DNA from: CAZFER01 sp964517495
GTDB taxonomy: Bacteria > Hinthialibacterota > Hinthialibacteria > Hinthialibacterales > Hinthialibacteraceae
Length of the DNA stretch: 8,799 nucleotides
NCBI GenBank assembly: GCA_964517495.1
Contig: CAZFER010000126.1
Span: 1 to 8,799 of the forward strand
Direction: 5' to 3'
The notes under the pieces were generated by a model. It saw nothing but the letters and a program-made list of their open reading frames with translations, was not told where the DNA came from and made no database searches. A program made the translations under genes and the position numbers. Shown here piece by piece: positions 6,527-8,799 of the stretch. The stretch's first letter is position 1, and every line of letters starts with the position of its first letter.

Positions 6527-7402
6527 TTATGCTTCTTTGGGTGGAATGAGCAATACTGATACGTTGGAATTACGCGAAACACTATGGCTCACACTTCCCA
6601 AAAACACTTCCTGTATGATCCCACGGCCTTGGCTACCCATGGCAATCAGATGCACATTATTTTCTTTGGAAAAACGCAAAATCTCTGCAACAGGAGATCC
6701 ATATGTTAATTTAATATTGATATCCGCATTGCTCATTTCTTTCAGTCTCTCTTTCATCTTTTCAAGACGTTCCTGATCGATTTTGTTAAACTCTTCTAAG
6801 CGATGTAGAAGATGCGGGTCGATGCGAGATTTGTCTTGTACGTGGAGAAGAGTAATTTTATTCGCACCTTCTTCAGCCATTTTTTCAACATACTTGAATG
6901 CCTGGTCGGCATTCTCTGAAAAATCGGTAGGAAAGAGAATGTGTTGGGAAAAGTCGCACTGAACAGCCTCAATGCATTCTTCTTTTTCATCTTTAACTTC
7001 AAGTCCAACCAATAAAACAGGTTTTCGCATATTGTGTATCACTTCAGAGGCTACCCCGCCAAGAAAAACCCCTCCCATTAATGAATTACCACGCGAACCA
7101 ACTACTATAAGTGAATAATTCTCTTCAAGGGCTACCCGATTGATCTCACGTTTAGCAAACCCTGTAACAACCCGTGTTTCAACTTCAAAACCCTCATTCT
7201 CAAGAATTTCTTTTTGTGATTGTAAATCATTTTTCAAAAAATCCTGGCTATATGAAAAAGCAACTGAACTCGCCTCCTGGAAACTTAGACACTGCAGCAG
7301 AAGACATTTTTGGGCACCAAATTTTTTAATCCCCCCAATGCAATTCACGACAGCATGGGAAGCCGGTGAAAGATCTGTAGCAATAATGAATTTACTTATC
7401 AT
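6527..7402 (-). CDS. Tandem universal stress protein (UspA superfamily, two domains)
   Basis: This 291-aa protein has two Usp domains. Domain 1 (about 1-134) starts SKFIIATDLSPAS and ends KPVLLVGL. Domain 2 (about 153-287) starts HILFPTDFSENA and ends VSVLLIPP. The ATP-binding G-x2-G-x9-G-(S/T) motif is intact in domain 2 (G256, G259, G269, S270). In domain 1 it has G instead of S/T at the last position (G102, G105, G115, G116), so binding there may be altered. A Lys/Glu-rich helical stretch lies around residues 211-224. The start MISKF has an AAAGGA site upstream; the frame is open 13 codons further without better support. The gene sits mid-operon between the zinc-ribbon and methyltransferase genes. 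Usp proteins occur near other ars clusters, but their role there is not settled. Confidence 0.92.
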   Translation of the reverse strand: MISKFIIATDLSPASHAVVNCIGGIKKFGAQKCLLLQCLSFQEASSVAFSYSQDFLKNDLQSQKEILENEGFEVETRVVTGFAKREINRVALEENYSLIVVGSRGNSLMGGVFLGGVASEVIHNMRKPVLLVGLEVKDEKEECIEAVQCDFSQHILFPTDFSENADQAFKYVEKMAEEGANKITLLHVQDKSRIDPHLLHRLEEFNKIDQERLEKMKERLKEMSNADINIKLTYGSPVAEILRFSKENNVHLIAMGSQGRGIIQEVFLGSVSHSVSRNSNVSVLLIPPKEA

Positions 7403-7465
7403 AGTTTTTTTCCTTTCGCATATTTTTTTCTGAGCCTTCAATCACTAATTAACATCGAGAAAATC

Positions 7466-7687
7466 TCAGCCACAGCATCCGGGCCCAGAAGAAGGTGGAC
7501 ATCCCCCTGATGAACCAAAACCGGAGCGCATATTATCGAGAATGGCGAAAGATTCATATGTTCTATCGACTTGATCTGAGTGGCAATGCGGGCAAGACAG
7601 CAACACCCCTTTTGCGTATTCAGAAAAGGTCATTTTGACTTCGAAATTGTTATTGCATTTTTTACACTGATAAGTATAAATTGGCAT
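7466..7687 (-). CDS. FmdB-type zinc-ribbon small protein with Cys-rich tail
   Basis: This 73-aa protein starts MPIYTYQCKKC, the hallmark of the FmdB putative regulatory family. Two Cys pairs, C8/C11 and C32/C35 (SCPHC), form a probable zinc ribbon. The C-terminus is Gly/Ser/Pro-rich and carries three more cysteines (C63, C71, C72, ending PGCCG). Two ATGs are adjacent; the second is preferred because GAGG is 7 nt upstream and the family begins MPxYxY. It lies 45 bp after arsR2 as the second gene of operon A. The molecular role of the family is poorly known (a transcription-related role is suggested by its name). Thiol-based binding of As(III) at the ribbon or tail is possible but unproven. Confidence 0.88.
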   Translation of the reverse strand: MPIYTYQCKKCNNNFEVKMTFSEYAKGVLLSCPHCHSDQVDRTYESFAILDNMRSGFGSSGGCPPSSGPGCCG

Positions 7688-7732
7688 CATTAAACCTCGC
7701 GGATTCTATTCAATAATTGTGTTTGTTACCAT

Positions 7733-8158
7733 TCACTCAGCTGTGTTAGATTCATCCATTTGCAAAAGTTGTTGCCGTTCTTTTTTGTTGTTTAACCGAA
7801 TACACAATTCGTCTGGTGCTATTTTTCCTAAAATACTGATTATTTTATTATCTTTCGCAATTTGATCATCGTTCTTTAAACGCTCTAATAGACACTGGTG
7901 AAACTGTTGTGTGTTTTCTGCGGAGGAAAGACGATAATAGTGCCATCGCCCATCCTTTCTCATATTTACAAGTCCCGCTTGATTAAGGATGGACATGTGC
8001 TTTGAGATCGTTGATGGGGCCAATTTTAACAACTCAACAATTTGGCAAACACAGAGTTCATATTCGTGCAAGGCCAAAAAGATGCGCAAGCGGCTTTCAT
8101 CAGAAAGTGCTTTGAAAATTGCCAAGCTTGATTGCAGTTCGCTTCTATAATTCACCAT
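7733..8158 (-). CDS. arsR: ArsR-family As(III)/Sb(III)-responsive repressor (arsR2)
   Basis: This is a 141-aa winged-helix repressor and clear paralogue of arsR1. FKALSDESRLR (15-25), ELCVCQIVELL with the sensing C36 and C38, the helix-turn-helix LAPSTISKHMSILNQAGLV and the wing DGRWHYYRL are all in register. The tail also carries a PDELC motif (C118), matching PEELC of arsR1, then runs about 23 residues further. The start MVNYR lies 7 nt after a TATAAT box and has no ribosome site, so the mRNA is predicted to be leaderless. A TTG nine codons further upstream would put the start inside the promoter and is rejected. It is the first gene of operon A and is expected to control itself, fmdB, usp, the methyltransferase, arsD and arsA. 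Cross-regulation with operon B is likely because the operators match. Confidence 0.93.
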   Translation of the reverse strand: MVNYRSELQSSLAIFKALSDESRLRIFLALHEYELCVCQIVELLKLAPSTISKHMSILNQAGLVNMRKDGRWHYYRLSSAENTQQFHQCLLERLKNDDQIAKDNKIISILGKIAPDELCIRLNNKKERQQLLQMDESNTAE

Positions 8159-8193
8159 ATAACGAATTATAGTTTCTTTTGACAAAAAAGCAA
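8157..8193 (-). promoter_or_regulatory. arsR2 promoter with overlapping operator; predicted leaderless start
   Basis: On the minus strand, TTGCTT (8193-8188), a 16-nt spacer and TATAAT (8171-8166) are followed by TCGTTAT and then the ATG. The -35, spacer length, -10 and the 15-nt block ATATAACGAATTATA (8157-8171) are the same as upstream of arsR1. Most of the spacer differs, so the shared parts look selected rather than merely recently copied. The palindrome lies over the -10 box and start codon, where ArsR binding would block RNA polymerase. Confidence 0.75.
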
Positions 8194-8201
8194 GACATTA
8201 T

Positions 8202-8369
8202 TCAAAACAATTCGTTGAAACTCAAGTACATTCCAATCAAATTAAATATCACTCCTATTATTTTCCGGATCCACCATTCAACAAGCGCAACTCGTTGATA
8301 AGAATTATTGATATGTAGACGCAAATTGGCGTTGCGCGCTCTCCTCTTTTTTAATTTGTCGCAAACCAT
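8202..8369 (-). other. Weak small ORF with a hydrophobic end (55 codons)
   Basis: An open frame runs from an ATG at 8369-8367 to a TGA at 8202-8204, ending 8 bp before the arsR2 -35 box. It encodes a basic N-terminal half (KLKKRRARN) and a hydrophobic C-terminal stretch, RKIIGVIFNLIGMYLSF, which could be one membrane helix. There is no ribosome site before the ATG. The frame stays open upstream to a TGA at about 8411-8413, beside the end of the cfa fragment. It may be the end of a degraded membrane-protein gene or chance. I do not recognise it. Confidence 0.2.
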
Positions 8370-8403
8370 CTCTGCAGCGTGGTTGCGTTGTTCCTGAGCC
8401 GTG

Positions 8404-8643
8404 TTTTGTCATGACTACCTGTCAAACTTGGATATTACGAGCTCGGAAAGATCCAGCACAAGATAACAAGTAATACTCCCACATACGCTTGAAACGCATA
8501 TCATATGTTTTCATGTGTTTGTGCCAAACTTGTTGAAACGTAGCGTTCCATGCCATCAACGTCTTATCGTAATGGGGCCCGATGTTGTGCCAGTCTTCAA
8601 TCACAAAGTAACCTTCCACAGCCTTAGCGATCTGGGCAATGCT
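8404..8643 (-). pseudogene. cfa: Truncated cyclopropane-fatty-acyl-phospholipid synthase (C-terminal end only)
   Basis: The reading frame from 8643 matches the C-terminal end of Cfa: SIAQIAKAVEGYFVIEDWHN, then HYDKTLMAW, FKRMWEYYLLSCAG and FRARNIQV. In intact Cfa the next residues are WQVV; here the Trp codon (TGG) reads TGA at 8424-8422, followed in frame by QVVMTK. The homology stops abruptly near 8643, and a stop (TAA) lies in frame four codons earlier. About 80 codons remain out of the roughly 380 of a full enzyme, so neither SAM site nor N-terminal domain survives. This marks an old chromosomal gene cut by a rearrangement at the edge of the ars island. The region 8194-8403 holds only the weak small ORF listed separately. 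Confidence 0.85.
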
Positions 8644-8686
8644 AGCGTGACTTTATTATAGAACAAACGATCAAGTAAAGCAGGAG

Positions 8687-8731
8687 AAGCCATAACTCTT
8701 TGAATTATAGAGGGTTATGGCTTTTATTTTT
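8687..8731 (+). terminator. Plus-strand hairpin followed by a T-rich run
   Basis: The inverted repeat AAGCCATAAC (8687-8696) pairs with GTTATGGCTT (8713-8722). A short inner TCT/AGA pairing and a two-base bulge complete the stem, and CTTTTATTTTT follows. This is the form of an intrinsic terminator on the plus strand, although no plus-strand gene is seen upstream in the window. It lies just beyond the cfa breakpoint, so it may belong to whatever was inserted there. The rest of the edge (8732-8799) shows no gene I can support. Confidence 0.5.
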
Positions 8732-8799
8732 GCCAAGCTTTGTATATACACTGAACATGAGCGGAGAACGCCGATGGCCTCTTTTCATTCCAAAGTCTC

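Noticed and set aside
8757..8799. A gene starting at an ATG on the plus strand (MSGERRWPLF)
   Set aside because: Only 14 codons fit before the window ends, with no ribosome site or promoter that I can defend.
1..8799. CRISPR array, tRNA, rRNA or complete insertion sequence
   Set aside because: No spaced direct-repeat array, cloverleaf, rRNA-like stretch or transposase gene was seen; the only direct repeats are the two left-edge units.

Overview
The window is an arsenic-resistance island. Every recognisable gene lies on the minus strand, so transcription runs from high to low coordinates. The host looks like a fairly AT-rich proteobacterium. A broken cyclopropane-fatty-acid synthase fragment at the right edge and the style of the ArsR, ArsA and Acr3 proteins suggest Gammaproteobacteria, but no rRNA or other marker is present to prove it.

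Layout in order of transcription. (1) Right flank, 8194-8799: a + strand hairpin terminator, a truncated and nonsense-mutated cfa fragment, and a weak small ORF. (2) Operon A, 8158 to 3301: arsR2, an FmdB-type zinc-ribbon protein, a tandem universal-stress protein, a class I SAM methyltransferase, a long ArsD with an extra C-terminal domain, and the twin ATPase ArsA. (3) Operon B, 3067 to 286: arsR1, arsM, the wreck of an older acr3 joined to the end of a ynfA-family gene, then an intact acr3. (4) Left flank, 1-285: two copies of a 72-nt hairpin-bearing element that also serve as minus-strand terminators.

How the genes work together (inference from known families). The two ArsR repressors should sense As(III) or Sb(III) through a CxC motif. 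Each gene has a nearly identical promoter/operator in which the -10 box and a palindrome run straight into the ATG, so both mRNAs are predicted to be leaderless. ArsD would hand As(III) to ArsA, and ArsA would energise efflux through Acr3, since no arsB is present. ArsM would methylate As(III). The FmdB, Usp and methyltransferase genes sit inside the ArsR2-controlled operon and have no established role in arsenic handling; they are the candidate accessory genes.

The main points of novelty are the ArsD with an apparent thioredoxin-like C-terminal domain and a Cys-rich tail, the twin leaderless operators, the acr3/ynfA deletion scar (with a one-base frameshift), and the covarying 72-nt repeats. 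The arsM/remnant block is clearly richer in G+C than its neighbours (37 of 60 bases in two sampled stretches, against 23-24 of 60 in arsA and acr3), which points to assembly from at least two sources.
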